A stretch of DNA of 64,000 nt. It comes from Fistulifera solaris. Its lineage: Eukaryota > Bacillariophyta > Bacillariophyceae > Naviculales > Stauroneidaceae. The notes beneath the pieces were generated by a model. It had not been told where the DNA came from and made no database searches. It saw only the letters and a list, made by a program, of their open reading frames with translations. The DNA lies in contig AP026162.1 in the NCBI GenBank assembly GCA_030295235.1, positions 1,116,001 to 1,180,000 of the forward strand, given 5' to 3'. How positions within the stretch are numbered: position 1 is the first letter of the stretch; each line of letters opens with the position of its first letter. The translations under genes were made by a program, and so were the position numbers. Of this stretch, positions 10,276 to 21,000 are shown piece after piece.

Positions 10276-12191
10276 ATGGATGACCTATTTGCCCTCGTCG
10301 AAGAAGATGATAATCAACAGGTTCTAGGAGGAGATGATGCGTCGCAGACCTCTGACCCTCGTCGAGGAGCTTCTACTTCTCCTGCCCCTCCGAGGGATAA
10401 TATTCAAGAAAGACTGTCATCGTCGATCGATGCACAAATTGGTTTACGAATTATCAATCGCAAGATATCGGGAGCCGAAATGATGGATATGATCGCGGCG
10501 TCAGTCTATCGATCGCCGGCTATGCTCAGTGCCATGAGTCTTAACGATCTCAACAACCACATTCTCGCAGAGCCCACCTTGGTGGTCGATGCTTCGACAG
10601 TTTGTGGCCGCACCAACTTTTGCACTGTTGGGATGGTCTTTTCCAATTCCGGGACACGAACGTCTTCTACGGGAAATGCCTTTTGCGCTCTGACATTGGG
10701 TAATTTTGCTAGCGGACCTGCGATTAGTGTTTTACTCTTTGGGACTGCCTACAGCAAATACGTTCGAGCTCTGACACCGGGAAAAGTCGTCTTTTTGGAA
10801 AATCCCCGTCTCGTGCCCAGTAAAAGCAATAAATCCGACCGCAAAGAAACTTCCATTTCGTTTTCGGTCAGCATTGAGAGGGAGATTCAACTCGTGGGAG
10901 ATGCACAAGACTTTGGAATTTGCAAAGCAATGGTTCGCGGAAAGAATGAAAATGGACAGTGGACGGACAATGCGAAACGCTGTAAAACGTACGTGGATAC
11001 TCGCGAGTGCTTGTACTGTAAAGTGCACCGTCAGCAAAACAACGTCGTGGATGAATCGTCGGGAAATAAAATGGAGAAACTCCGACAAGAAGCAAGAGAG
11101 AATCCGTCTCAAACCAAGTTACCGGGTCATCGACCGGGAGATCATTTGCAAAAACCGACCAATCCAGCACAGTCCATGCTCCGTTCGGCGGCTCAGCCAT
11201 CCGTGGGATCAAGCGTCCGTGCTTATCAACCATATGAAGCTAGGCAACAATCGACTAATCCACTCTTAAAAGATTGCGTCGCTAAGCCAGCAGTACGACG
11301 CGGCGCTGGGTCTGCCGCTCTATCGAAAAACCTACATCAAGGTTCGACTAAAATGACCCCTGCTACAACGAGTCAATTACCTTGTCGGGGTATCGCGAGC
11401 AATAAACGTTCGTCCGTTTCGACCACTTCAAAACCAGATCTTCTTAGTCAGATTACCGGAGGTCGATCGAATGGCAACAAGAGGAAATTCGCATCGGTCA
11501 ACACGGACACAGGTCATTTCGATGGCCAAGTTCCAGTGCCCAAACCCAAGCAGTTTGCTCCTATCGATCGAGAAAGGGCCTCCATGTACCAGGCCAAGCA
11601 TCAACGGCCTGTTCTAGAAGTTGGGTCAAAGTCTGAAACGTACATTCGTATGCGACAAAGACAACTAGCAGAACAGCGCAAGTGCGACATCAAAAGTCTT
11701 CCTTTGAGACCCACGCCGCAAAATCGGCTCCTTTCTCAGAAGAATGGCTCCCATGTGCTACAAAAAGCCAAGGGAAGCGACATTTTTGGGTCCGTCAGCA
11801 AAGATGAAATGGCGCGTGTTATGGCTGCCAAAAGTCGCTTCGCCGACGAAGCGGACGCGGAGGAATATGCTCGAGCAAGACAAGCCGTATCAGAGCTCGA
11901 AAAGAAGAATTCAAGACATTACGAAAAGACAAGAACAAGCAAAACACAACAAATCAACGACCGTCGTCGATCAAGACGGAATATTTTTGCATACAATGCA
12001 AACGAAATTATGTGAAAGTTCCACCGTCGTGTCACCTCATGGAGCACAAGATACGTGTCGATCGAAAGATTCTAGGTAATCAAACCACGGCGGAGAAGCG
12101 CATGATGCTTTCGACGAAAAGTGTGGAAGATGGCGGTATGGTTTTGGCACAAGGTATCGATTGGGACAGTCGATTTAGCTATAGATCCTAA
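10276..12191 (+). CDS. MCM10: Replication factor MCM10, one base missing near the C-terminus
   Basis: MCM10 activates the CMG helicase and binds DNA and polymerase alpha at forks. The OB-fold is visible from RTNFCTVGMVFSNSGTRTSS to ALTPGKVVFLENPRLVPS (residues about 113-190). It is followed at once by the characteristic zinc motif DFGICKAMVRG, RCKTYVDTRECLYCKVH (about 219-258). A long basic, Ser/Gln-rich linker follows. A FGSVSKDEMARVMAAKSRFA segment and a helix ending SELEKK lead to the C-terminal zinc domain. That domain (EYFCIQCKRNYVKVPPSCHL, ending GIDWDSRFSYRS and TAA at 12189-12191) lies in another frame. One base is missing near 11900-11910; restoring it gives 638 aa. Without it the protein ends in about 30 unrelated residues. 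There is no intron. Confidence 0.92.
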
Positions 12192-12239
12192 AACGATAGG
12201 TGTCTTCATGAGCACTGCTAGTACCAAACGATGTAAAAA

Positions 12240-12788
12240 TTAATGAGCCTCTTCTTCGCAGTGGGCCTTGTATGCGTCAGCGCTCAACAATGACTTCAAT
12301 TCCGCTTCGTCTTTGATTTCGATCTTGACAAACCAAGCTTTGCCTTCGGCCTCCGAGTTGACCATTCCGGGCTCATCCGAAAGAACTTCATTGACCTCAA
12401 CTACAGTGCCGCTGACAGGTGCATATACATCCGATGCAGCCTTGACAGATTCGACACTTCCAAAAGATTCGCCCTTGGCGAATTCGTCTCCTACTTCTGG
12501 AAGATCGACGAAAACAATGTCACCCAATGCAGCCTGAGCGAAATCGGTAATTCCACAAGTACCGATTTTTCCATCTACTTTGACGTACTCGTGGGCTAGA
12601 AGAAGAAACAATAGTTACTGAACTATGAGGAGAAGCTTTCGATTTCTAATGTTTCAGTAAAAATCCTTACCAGGAGTAAAATAGGACGAGAAGCGGACAC
12701 CTCCGAGGTGTGTGACGCGGCTCATACGAGCGACGCTGTCGAACGATCGACGAGCTACTGTGCGTGTCAAGAAGCTAACGGAAGCCAT
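12240..12788 (-). CDS. GCVH: Glycine cleavage system H protein, mitochondrial, two exons
   Basis: H protein carries the aminomethyl group on a lipoyl-lysine between the P, T and L proteins of the mitochondrial glycine cleavage system, the photorespiratory glycine decarboxylase. Exon 1 (12671-12788) encodes a basic, Ser/Arg-rich presequence (MASVSFLTRTVARRSFDSVA) ending RFSSYFTP. Exon 2 (12240-12595) starts AHEYVKVDGKIGTCGITDFA and contains VFVDLPEVGDEF and the lipoylation site ESVKAASDVYAPVSG, with Lys in VKA as the attachment residue. The intron 12596-12670 is GT-AG. The product is 157 aa, full length, with a clean frame. Its promoter side faces the minisatellite. Confidence 0.95.
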
Positions 12789-13039
12789 GTTGTATGTTTT
12801 AGTAAGGAAACAGGAAGATTTTTCTTAGCTGTTGATGTTACTACGATTCTTTCAATGAATGCTATGAAACTCGTCTTATCACTTTACCAATCTCGTCGCT
12901 TTTTCATTGCGATCGATGCGGCGTTGCCGTTGCGTCACTGCGGCAGTATCTTCAAAATGTTGCAAACGTCACACCTTCATTGTTGAGGCTCCTGATGACG
13001 TCAACACACATTTCCAACAGAAAGTCTGAGCCTGCGGTG

Positions 13040-14870
13040 TTTTCACGTATCCAGAAAATCTGGGGAGTGGTGTTTTCACATTCCCAGGAAATCTGGGGGT
13101 ATGGTTATTATACTCCGTACAAAGTACTACGTACTGTACCTGGTACGTGCTCCATTAATAAAATCTGGACCTGCTTCCAGAAAATCTGGGGGTGTGGTTA
13201 TTATACGAGGTCCAGAAAATCTGGACCACTTGTATTTTCACGCCACCAGGAAATCTGGTTGATTGGTATTTGCACGTGATCCAGAAAATCTGGACCAACT
13301 GCATTTTCACGTTCCACCAGGAAATCTGGTGGGGTGGTTATTGTACGTGGTCCAGAAAATCTGGACCACTTGTATTTTCACGCCGCCAGGAAATCTGGTT
13401 GATTGGTATTTGCACGTGGTCCAGAAAATCTGGACCAACTGCATTTTCACGTTCCACCAGGAAATCTGGGGGTGTGGTTATTATACGTGGTCCAGAAAAT
13501 CTGGACCACTTGTATTTTCACGTCACCAGGAAATCTGGTTGATTGGTATTTACACGTGGTCCAGAAAATCTGGACCAACTGCATTTTCACGATCCACCAG
13601 GAAATCTGGGCGGGTGGTATTTACACGTGGTCCAGAAAATCTGGACCAGTTGTATTTTCACGTACCCAGGAAATCTGCGGGAGCACGTTCAACCAGAATA
13701 TCTGGGTGTTTGATGTTTACACGTGGTCCAGAAAATCTGTACCAGTTGTATTTTCACGCTCCTAGGAAATCTGGGGTGTGGTATTTACACGTGGTCCAGA
13801 AAATCTGGACCAATTGCATTTTCACGCTCCACCAGAAAATCACGGGGATTGGTTTTAAAAGTGGTCCAGAAAATCCGGACCATTGTTTTTTCACGTTCTC
13901 AGGAAATCTGGGGGAGTGGTATCTACAGTGGTCCAGAAAATTTGGACTAGTTGCATTTTCACGTTCCCAGGAAATCAGGGGGTGTGGTATTAGAAAATCT
14001 GGACCAGTTTCATTTTCACGTTCCACCAGGAAATCTGGGCGGGTGGTATTTACAAGTGGTCCAGAAAATCTGGACCAATTGCATTTTCACGTTCCACCAG
14101 AAAATCTGGGAAGTGGTGTTTACACGTGGTCCAGATAATCTGGACCAATTGCATTTTCACGTTCCACCAGAAAATCTGGGAGTGTAATAATTACACGTGG
14201 TCCAGAAAATCTGGACCATTTGTATTTTCAAACTACCAGGAAATCTGGGGGTTCGATATTTACACGTGGTCCAGAAAATCTGGACCAGTTGTTTCTTAAA
14301 ACGTTTGCAGGAAATCTGGATGACTGATATTGACACTGGTCCAGAAAATGTGGACCAGTTGTTTTTAAAAACGTCTGCAGAAAATCAGGGAAAGTGGTAT
14401 TTACACGTGGTCCAGAAAATCCGGACCACTTGTATTTTTACGTTCCCAGGAATTCTGGGGGTGTGATATTGGAAAATCTGGGGGTTTATTGTTTTCAGGC
14501 CTCCAGAAAATTTGGGGGTGTGGTGTTTTCAAGTCTTCAGAAAAAATGGACCAGTTGCATTTTCACGAAAAAACTTTACACCGGTCCAGAAAATCTGGAG
14601 CAGTTGTATTTTCAAACTACCAGAAAGTCTGGGTGACTAGTATTAACATTGGTCCAGATAATCTGAACCAGTTGTATTGTCACGTTCCCAGAAAATCTAC
14701 TGTTCCAGAAAATCTGGACCTGTTGCACTTTCACGTTCCCAGGAAATATGGACGTTGCGGTATTAATACGCCTCCAGAAAATCTGGGCTCTAGTGGTGTA
14801 CCAGGCATTCACGTTTCCAAAAAAATCTGGGAGTGTGGTATTTACAATGCTCCAGAAAATCTGGTAGTGT
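13040..14870. repeat. Palindromic minisatellite, about 35-bp unit, about 50 units
   Basis: A 1.8-kb array of a degenerate ~35-bp unit. Each unit carries CCAGAAAATCTGG or CCAGGAAATCTGG, separated by about 20-22 bp of related spacer (TTGTATTTTCACG or GGTGGTATTTACACG). The two core types alternate over much of the array, giving a ~70-bp higher-order unit (for example cores near 13211, 13246, 13281, 13317, 13352). At least eight units contain the perfect inverted repeat TGGTCCAGA-AAA-TCTGGACCA (9-bp arms). In these the preceding spacer usually ends CACGTGG, a G-box/E-box palindrome. Both edges decay. A 35-bp unit is not a multiple of three and all three frames stay open by chance, so I do not call protein here. 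It fills the divergent region between GcvH and the RsmE-type gene. Confidence 0.92.
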
Positions 14871-14951
14871 GCGTTTTGGACGTATGTTGCATCGCGTAGC
14901 CCTTGTCGTCGTCGGTGCCGCCATGAAGCGAATGGAAACATCATCTTCTAC

Positions 14952-15992
14952 TTGCTATCCACCCAGTCCATTTTAAATAGCAAGATCAACAATAACATAA
15001 TGAAATTAAGAAGAACGATCTTATTCTACAATTCAATCGCAGCGTACAGCGTCGAAAGCTTTCCAATGGCCATATCTCAGCAGAAACGCCAATATCGGAA
15101 AAGTGGTGTTTATTTTTTGAACCGATTCCTCCTCAGCCCCGAAGAAGTCAGTCAAGACGAAGATTCTTCATTGCCTTATGCTGTTCTTGGGAAAGATGAC
15201 TATCGGACGATTCACGCGGCAAAAATCTTGAATCTTAGAAATGGAGACTCCGTTCGCGCTGGTCTGGTCAGTTCTGAAGATCACAACGGCTTTCTCACCG
15301 ACCATGCCACTGTTCAATGGTTACCCGAAGGAAAGGTCAAAAAGGCCGAAGTTTTAAACAATGGCGATCCACCTGGATCGCTCCATATCAGACTGCAATC
15401 ACTTGAGTCGTCAACTCAGCGCTTTTCCCACTCCGTTAGTCTCATCTTGGCCTTGCCACGCCCGCTACAACTAGGTAGGATGCTGCCCATGATATCCCAA
15501 ATGGGAGTTGATCATTTAGTTCTTACAGAAGCACGAAAAGTACCAAAAGATTACTTCGGATCTCATCTATTCCGAAAGCCAGAATTGTTAACCGAACGAT
15601 TGATCGAGGGTCTCTGTCAGTCGGGTGATACGAAGCTGCCCCAAGTTACAGTTGTCAAAAATCTCTCGCAGTTCATGGACGATACACTGGACGAACTGTT
15701 TCCTCTACACAGTCATGCAAGAGTGATTGCGCACCCACAGCGAGTCGTCAAAGATCGAGTGATTGAGTCTGTTCGAATGCGCTCGGTCACTTTTCCCACG
15801 GATTCACCGAGGAGAATGGTTATTGCGGTAGGGCCCGAAGGAGGCTGGGAAGAGCCCAATGAAATCGAGAGATTTGTCAATCAACATGGCTTCCAGCAAA
15901 TTACGATGGGTACACGGGTGCTTCGAAGTGATTGTGCGGTTGTGAGTCTTTTGGGATTGGCGCACGACATTTGCGATGACTACTCTGGATGA
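14952..15992 (+). CDS. RsmE-family rRNA m3U methyltransferase
   Basis: SPOUT-fold methyltransferase of the RsmE family, which methylates N3 of a conserved small-subunit rRNA uridine (U1498 in bacteria). The N-terminal PUA-like domain covers about residues 50-160. The SPOUT domain shows SLILALPRPLQLGRMLPMIS, then QMGVDHLVLTEARKV, and the knotted SAM site IAVGPEGGWEEPNEIERF followed by GTRVLRSDCAVVSLLGL. A start at 15000 (MKLRRTILFYNSIAAYSVES) gives a hydrophobic, basic leader that could target an organelle, expected for a bacterial-type rRNA enzyme; the first in-frame ATG is 14952, next to the minisatellite. I prefer 15000. The frame is intact to TGA at 15990-15992. Confidence 0.88.
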   Translation: MLSTQSILNSKINNNIMKLRRTILFYNSIAAYSVESFPMAISQQKRQYRKSGVYFLNRFLLSPEEVSQDEDSSLPYAVLGKDDYRTIHAAKILNLRNGDSVRAGLVSSEDHNGFLTDHATVQWLPEGKVKKAEVLNNGDPPGSLHIRLQSLESSTQRFSHSVSLILALPRPLQLGRMLPMISQMGVDHLVLTEARKVPKDYFGSHLFRKPELLTERLIEGLCQSGDTKLPQVTVVKNLSQFMDDTLDELFPLHSHARVIAHPQRVVKDRVIESVRMRSVTFPTDSPRRMVIAVGPEGGWEEPNEIERFVNQHGFQQITMGTRVLRSDCAVVSLLGLAHDICDDYSG

Positions 15993-16522
15993 GCGTCTGT
16001 CTACTATTTGATAACGCTTCTGACGATGTGTGCGGAAACTGTTGTGAGATGAGACGTTTTACTAAGCCTAGTGCCGATGTCGCGTAGCTGTTACAGAATC
16101 ATCTTACGTCGAATTTTTTTTAACTTTCTTGACTTGATGCAGCGAGAAACATCGACCGTAACGCCATAGTCGGCGCACATTGTAAATGACAGACAGAGAG
16201 TTCTAAGACCTTAATGCGTATGCGTTTCCGACTTGATCGATACGGCATCGTGCTGCAGAGATCTCGAGCTAAACTCCAGCAGTGTGTGGTTTTCGTTGTC
16301 ATTTGGAAAAGTCTAATAGTGTTCGATTATTAATTTATCTCAATCCCCATCAAGATAAGCTTTCTATAACTTTTTTTGTGTGTTGTACGTACATGTAGCT
16401 ACCACCTTGGATGGGCGGATAAGAATGCTTAACAGGAATTCTAAAGTGTATATACCCCGCAATCATTGTCATCCAAAATTCAGCTGGACACAGATCCCTT
16501 TTCCACTTGACTTCTTCTCGCT
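15993..16522. other. Convergent intergenic region
   Basis: The 3' ends of the RsmE-type gene and the peroxidase gene face each other here. No gene or repeat is recognised. Confidence 0.5.
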
Positions 16523-17248
16523 TTATATTTCCTCCAACAACTCTTCAATAGCCGATTCAAGAGTTAACGGGTCTTGCCGTTTCGGATACAAATCAATTGC
16601 CATTCCTTCACGATCCACTAGGTATTTGAAGAAGTTATGCTCAACTTGATCTTCTGGCAACTGATTTTGTAAAGCTTTGAAAACAGGATTTTGTTTCAAA
16701 GACGAAGAAGCAAATATAGGGAAATTGATATCAGGAAACGTTGTTTTCAAGAAATGGTCAATTTCATCGTTCGTTCCGAGTTCCTGATGATAGTCGTTGC
16801 TGGGAAACGCCAACACAGAAAAACCCGACTTGCCGTACTTGGCTTGCAACACGATTAGCTGTTCGAATGTGACCGTCGTTTTGCCGCATTTACAAGCCGT
16901 ATTTACCACCAACGTGATGTTTCCGGCGTACTGTCGCAAGGAAACCATGTGGCCTTGATTGTCTTCAACCTCTAAGTTATAAATCGAATCAGGTGGCAGG
17001 GAGTCAGCTTCAACTCGTCGAGCTTCTAGGCCTGGCTCATGAAACCCAGCACCTTGACGGTAGCGCAGCCTGGGGAAGGTATCGACGGAAGATACGGAAG
17101 CAGCCGTTAGAGTGACCGCAATGGCTACCATACTGAGCAAAAACGTTAAAATCAGCCTCTTGTTTCTCGTTTCCTTTTCTCTTAGCAATTTCGCCCCTTT
17201 CTCGCCGTCGTCTGCGCTTGACGAATCGGTGGGGAACCACATCAGCAT
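16523..17248 (-). CDS. Glutathione peroxidase-like protein with N-terminal membrane anchor
   Basis: Thioredoxin-fold peroxidase of the GPx family. The core starts at SIYNLEVEDNQGHMVSLRQY. The peroxidatic residue lies in VVNTACKCGKTT, a Cys (codon for Cys, not TGA), so this is a Cys-type rather than a selenocysteine enzyme. The second signature is FPSNDYHQELGTNDEI, where animal enzymes have NQFG. The third is NFFKYLVDREGMAIDLYP, where many GPx proteins have Trp. A hydrophobic segment (RLILTFLLSMVAIAVTLTAA) begins about 30 residues from ATG 17248 and would anchor the protein with the catalytic domain across a membrane. The frame is open further upstream to an ATG at 17393-17395 with a Cys-rich leader, so the start is uncertain. 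The electron donor is probably thioredoxin, by family analogy. Confidence 0.8.
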   Translation of the reverse strand: MLMWFPTDSSSADDGEKGAKLLREKETRNKRLILTFLLSMVAIAVTLTAASVSSVDTFPRLRYRQGAGFHEPGLEARRVEADSLPPDSIYNLEVEDNQGHMVSLRQYAGNITLVVNTACKCGKTTVTFEQLIVLQAKYGKSGFSVLAFPSNDYHQELGTNDEIDHFLKTTFPDINFPIFASSSLKQNPVFKALQNQLPEDQVEHNFFKYLVDREGMAIDLYPKRQDPLTLESAIEELLEEI

Positions 17249-18072
17249 GATATCAAACTTATTTGCCGCACAAGATTTTCTGCAGGTTGCCGAAGAAAGA
17301 AGTCGAAGCGTTGTCCTCTCCTCTTCATCGGATTTTCTGCTCTCTGTCACTGTATACGCTGATAAGCCACACAGACAAGCAATAAAACAAAGCACGATAG
17401 CGAGTCGGAATTAGTCTCTCGTTTCACCAGATAACAAAGAGAGAATAGTGCTGTTCTTCATCGTCAAACAGGGGTGCGGAATAAAATAACAAAAAAATAA
17501 GGCACGGCAAGCACGTGAGTCCCGAAAGCCCATAAACATGCTTATTGTGCCTATAAGTAGTCACGAATAAGTCATTACCGTTTCGGTGATACGGTTTAAC
17601 GGGAAGAAGATCTCTATTCATTCGTTCTTTCCTCACAAACCATCACTATAGTTGACGATTCGAAAAGCGCGAAACACGTGACCAGGGGTGCGATCGTCTT
17701 GCCTTTAAATAATTGCTATTAGAAATTGGCGAGGTTACATGCTTGTTTCCAATAAGTTTGTCAATTGACTTTAATTCAACGCAATCGGCAGACTTGTGTG
17801 ATGCATTCAGAAAAGTGCATAAACTCGGTCAGTCGCAAACCGAGCTCCAGCCTACAGCCGAATCTTCGGACCGATGTACATTCGTAAGACGAAGACTGCA
17901 TACCTTCATCTGTCAAGATAAAAGCAGATGCTTCCACCAACGGCTTTCTTGCGTTAACCTTACTCTGTTCCAACCAGGAAGACGAGGACCCCTCAATTTA
18001 GGTGTCATGATGTGTTCACGCGTCCAATACGCAACATCTCTTATATCGGTGAATGTGTCGTACTCAGTTACA
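17249..18072. other. Intergenic region between two minus-strand genes
   Basis: This stretch contains the possible longer N-terminus or promoter of the peroxidase and the 3' flank of the INTS6 gene. Open frames here have no recognisable content. Confidence 0.45.
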
Positions 18073-21000
18073 TTAATTGGGTGGCCAATTCCACACACTT
18101 TTATTGGTTCTTGTATCAAAAAAGTACCATCGTTTCTGGCTCTTCGACCACGAACATATCCACCCAGCTGGTAAGTCAACATCAGGTTTTTTGTCTGGGT
18201 TCAAAAGATTTAATGCAATATATGGTGGTACGGGTGGCCTGCTTGTCATTTGCAGCTGCTGTCCTTGCGAAGAGACCGATGCATCTGACTCCGTGCGTAT
18301 CATCTTACTTGATTGCAGAGATAAGTTTTGCATAGTAGATCCTATCGAAGAGTTAGAGTCTTCGCGTTCAATGAGTTTCCTTTCTATCGGCACCTTGGCT
18401 TGCCCTGGTCCGCTACTCTCTGCTTGTTGGATCACTCTTATTTGAGTACCTTCGTTCTGAACATTACTTTGCTCACTTCGAATAGTGTTAGCTTGAAGTT
18501 GAGGTGGTGGCCCCGGTGGCGGAGGGGCTTTGAGCGAAGTCCGCTTTGGGGCAACTCCGGGCGGTTTTGGCGGCGGTGGACGTGGTGGAGGTTGCGGGGC
18601 TTTCTTTGTACTTATACCACTGTGAATTGGCGGGTGTTTAGGAAGCGGGGAACTTTTCGTTGGACTTGCAGGAACTTTGGGGTTGCCGCTGACAGAAATG
18701 GCAGGCGCAATAGGCGGAGGGATTGAGGGAGCGTTCGTTTGTGGCAATGTTGATGTCTCGCGTGGTACTTCGGGGAGCGTATTACTTTCTGCTCTTCTAG
18801 ATTCTGTCTCCAACCGCGCTACTTTCACGCTAGGCGAGGGATCTGGATCGTCGGGTTCATCACGTTTGGGGGAGCGTGACGGTGACTTGCGGACAAAAAC
18901 CGCCTCACCTTCCTCAACCGAATCGAAGGAATCATGAGGAGGCGACCCACAAGATGAACGAGAGCTTCCAATCAGTGAACCGATCCCTCCTTGCTGCATC
19001 GATGGAGCCTGCGAGAGAAACTTCTCAGGGACCAATGAATCCGCACGCTTCTCTTTGTATGGATTTCCAAAGTTTACCATAAGCTTTGATCTGATTCGTG
19101 TCTGCACGGAATCCGCAAACTCACCCGTCTTTGTATCGAAGAACGCGACAGGGAGAGCATCGTCATCCACCGACCATACTGGAGATCCATCAACGGCTGT
19201 CGTAGCTGCAACACCCGCTGCATCGTTAGATCCGTAACCTACGACAGGGGACCGGGAAAAGACCAGACGTTCTCTGTAGTCTCCCATTTTTGTGGTAGTT
19301 GTCCTGTTTAGGGTGGAGGCGCCAACCTTTCCTACAGTGAGAATACATTCGTCGGTTTCACCAACCGAACTTCCGTAGCGCTGACAATTACTCCCCCCGT
19401 TGCTCACGCCTTCTACGTGTAAGCCCTGTGTCAAAAGGTTAGGACCGCCAAACAGCCACCGCCTTCGTGATTCATAGTACGCCAGCAAACATGATTGTGG
19501 GAGGTCGCCCAGAATTTCAACAACGGATTTTGGAGACCTTGATTCGTCTTCTCCAATAACTGACGTCGCATCACTCTTTGTCTCATGACCTTTTCCTCCG
19601 TCTTGCTGACGACAAGTCCCGACCTGCCATGGTGGAGGCATAGTTCTTAGCGCTGCTAAATAGCTATCCACGCTACCTCTTGCATCGAATTGCCCGTAGC
19701 GTGGGCTATTGAACCTTTCTGAATTTTGCTCCATAGCGACATTTCTTTGCCTTAATGATGCTTCTTGCCGTTCTTGTCTTTCGATCATATCCCTCGATCC
19801 TTGCTCTCCATTTCGTATTTTCAGCATGCAAGATTTTGAGAAACACTGCATAGCCACAGTCTCCGTAGTATCAGCTGGTAGGAGAGAATGAGCTACAGAT
19901 GGCAAAACGTGTCGCAAGCTTCTCTTTAGAGAATAAGAATAGTAGGGAGGAAGCCGAAATTGATAAGCTCGGAACTCGTTTTTCCATTGTTCATCCAGCA
20001 CTACAAGAGCTTTCGCTGCTATTTGCTTATGTATCAAGCTTTGCTCTATGTCTCCCTCTTTTTAGGAGCGCCAGTTCTGCTTTCTTTAAAGCTTTGTGCT
20101 CGTTCTCGGCTGCACGTAGCAGCAGAGGTAACAAAACGTGTGGTTCCGGCGGAAGAAGTGTTAAAGTCGCCAATCTTCCAGGACCTGCCTGGGAAGCAAT
20201 AGTAGAGCTCTGCAATGGGACATGTAGAATGCCAATATTGAGAGCCGAATCGGCATCGTCAGATAGAGAAGGTCTTCCTGCACCTCTACAGAATACAGGA
20301 AAATACTCTAATTTACTGCTCACTGAAACTTGTACCGGCGAACCTCCCTCTTGACCCAACCACTCGCATACATAGACATCTCTTTGAAGCAAGCGAGCTG
20401 GCTGGCCGACTAATTTGCGATTGCTTGCGATGAGTTGATCAAGGCGATGTAACATCTTGATGATAGTGGTTGGTTCAAATGACTTAGATCCAAGGTTCGA
20501 AGGGACTTTACTGAAATATAAAAATGGCTGGGCCATCCTCGGAGGTAAAGTATCAAGTTTCTTGTTGGGAAAGAAAGCTTCCGGAATAAAATAAAGCGGA
20601 GGTCCAATGCATTGCGGAGGGTCAGCTGTGTTGCTCTGTAGTGACTGCATCGTGGCGTGTGATCCTGTATAGAGCATCATCGCTCTTAGAGCCGCACCAG
20701 AACCTTCTTCTACTTCAAAAGACTGAAAAGTACATACAGGGCCTCCGTTGACAAAGCAAGAGCCAGGCGCCGTCTGGATTATATTCGGAGCTTGGATACT
20801 CGGCTGTTGGATTCGCAAAAACAGCGGATCAGGAATCGGAAGTTCTCGCGGAAGGGCGGGACGTATGCGTCTCACTAGAGCCTCCGTGATGCCTTGCAAA
20901 TTTGCAGAGCTTCGTACCATCCAGTGTGATCCTCCGGTAACTTCACAAAGTGCTCTTAGTTGTGGGTGCAAGTACTGACTGCTTGTCACACCTTCGCGAC

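Noticed and set aside
13040-14870. CRISPR-like array (regular palindromic repeats with ~22-bp spacers)
   Set aside because: Spacers are themselves repeated and related, unit ends are degenerate, no cas gene is near, and the context is a spliced eukaryotic nuclear genome.
13192-14899. Several overlapping long open frames with peptides such as QKIWTNCIFTF and PENLDQLHFHV
   Set aside because: They are the three frames of the minisatellite. The unit is not a multiple of three, all frames are open at once, and the peptides only mirror the repeat.
16523-17248. Selenocysteine in the glutathione peroxidase-like protein
   Set aside because: The active-site codon is an ordinary Cys codon and there is no in-frame TGA in the domain.
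17713-18174. 153-codon plus-strand frame
   Set aside because: It overlaps the INTS6 3' end on the other strand, has no recognisable motif, and its composition looks random.
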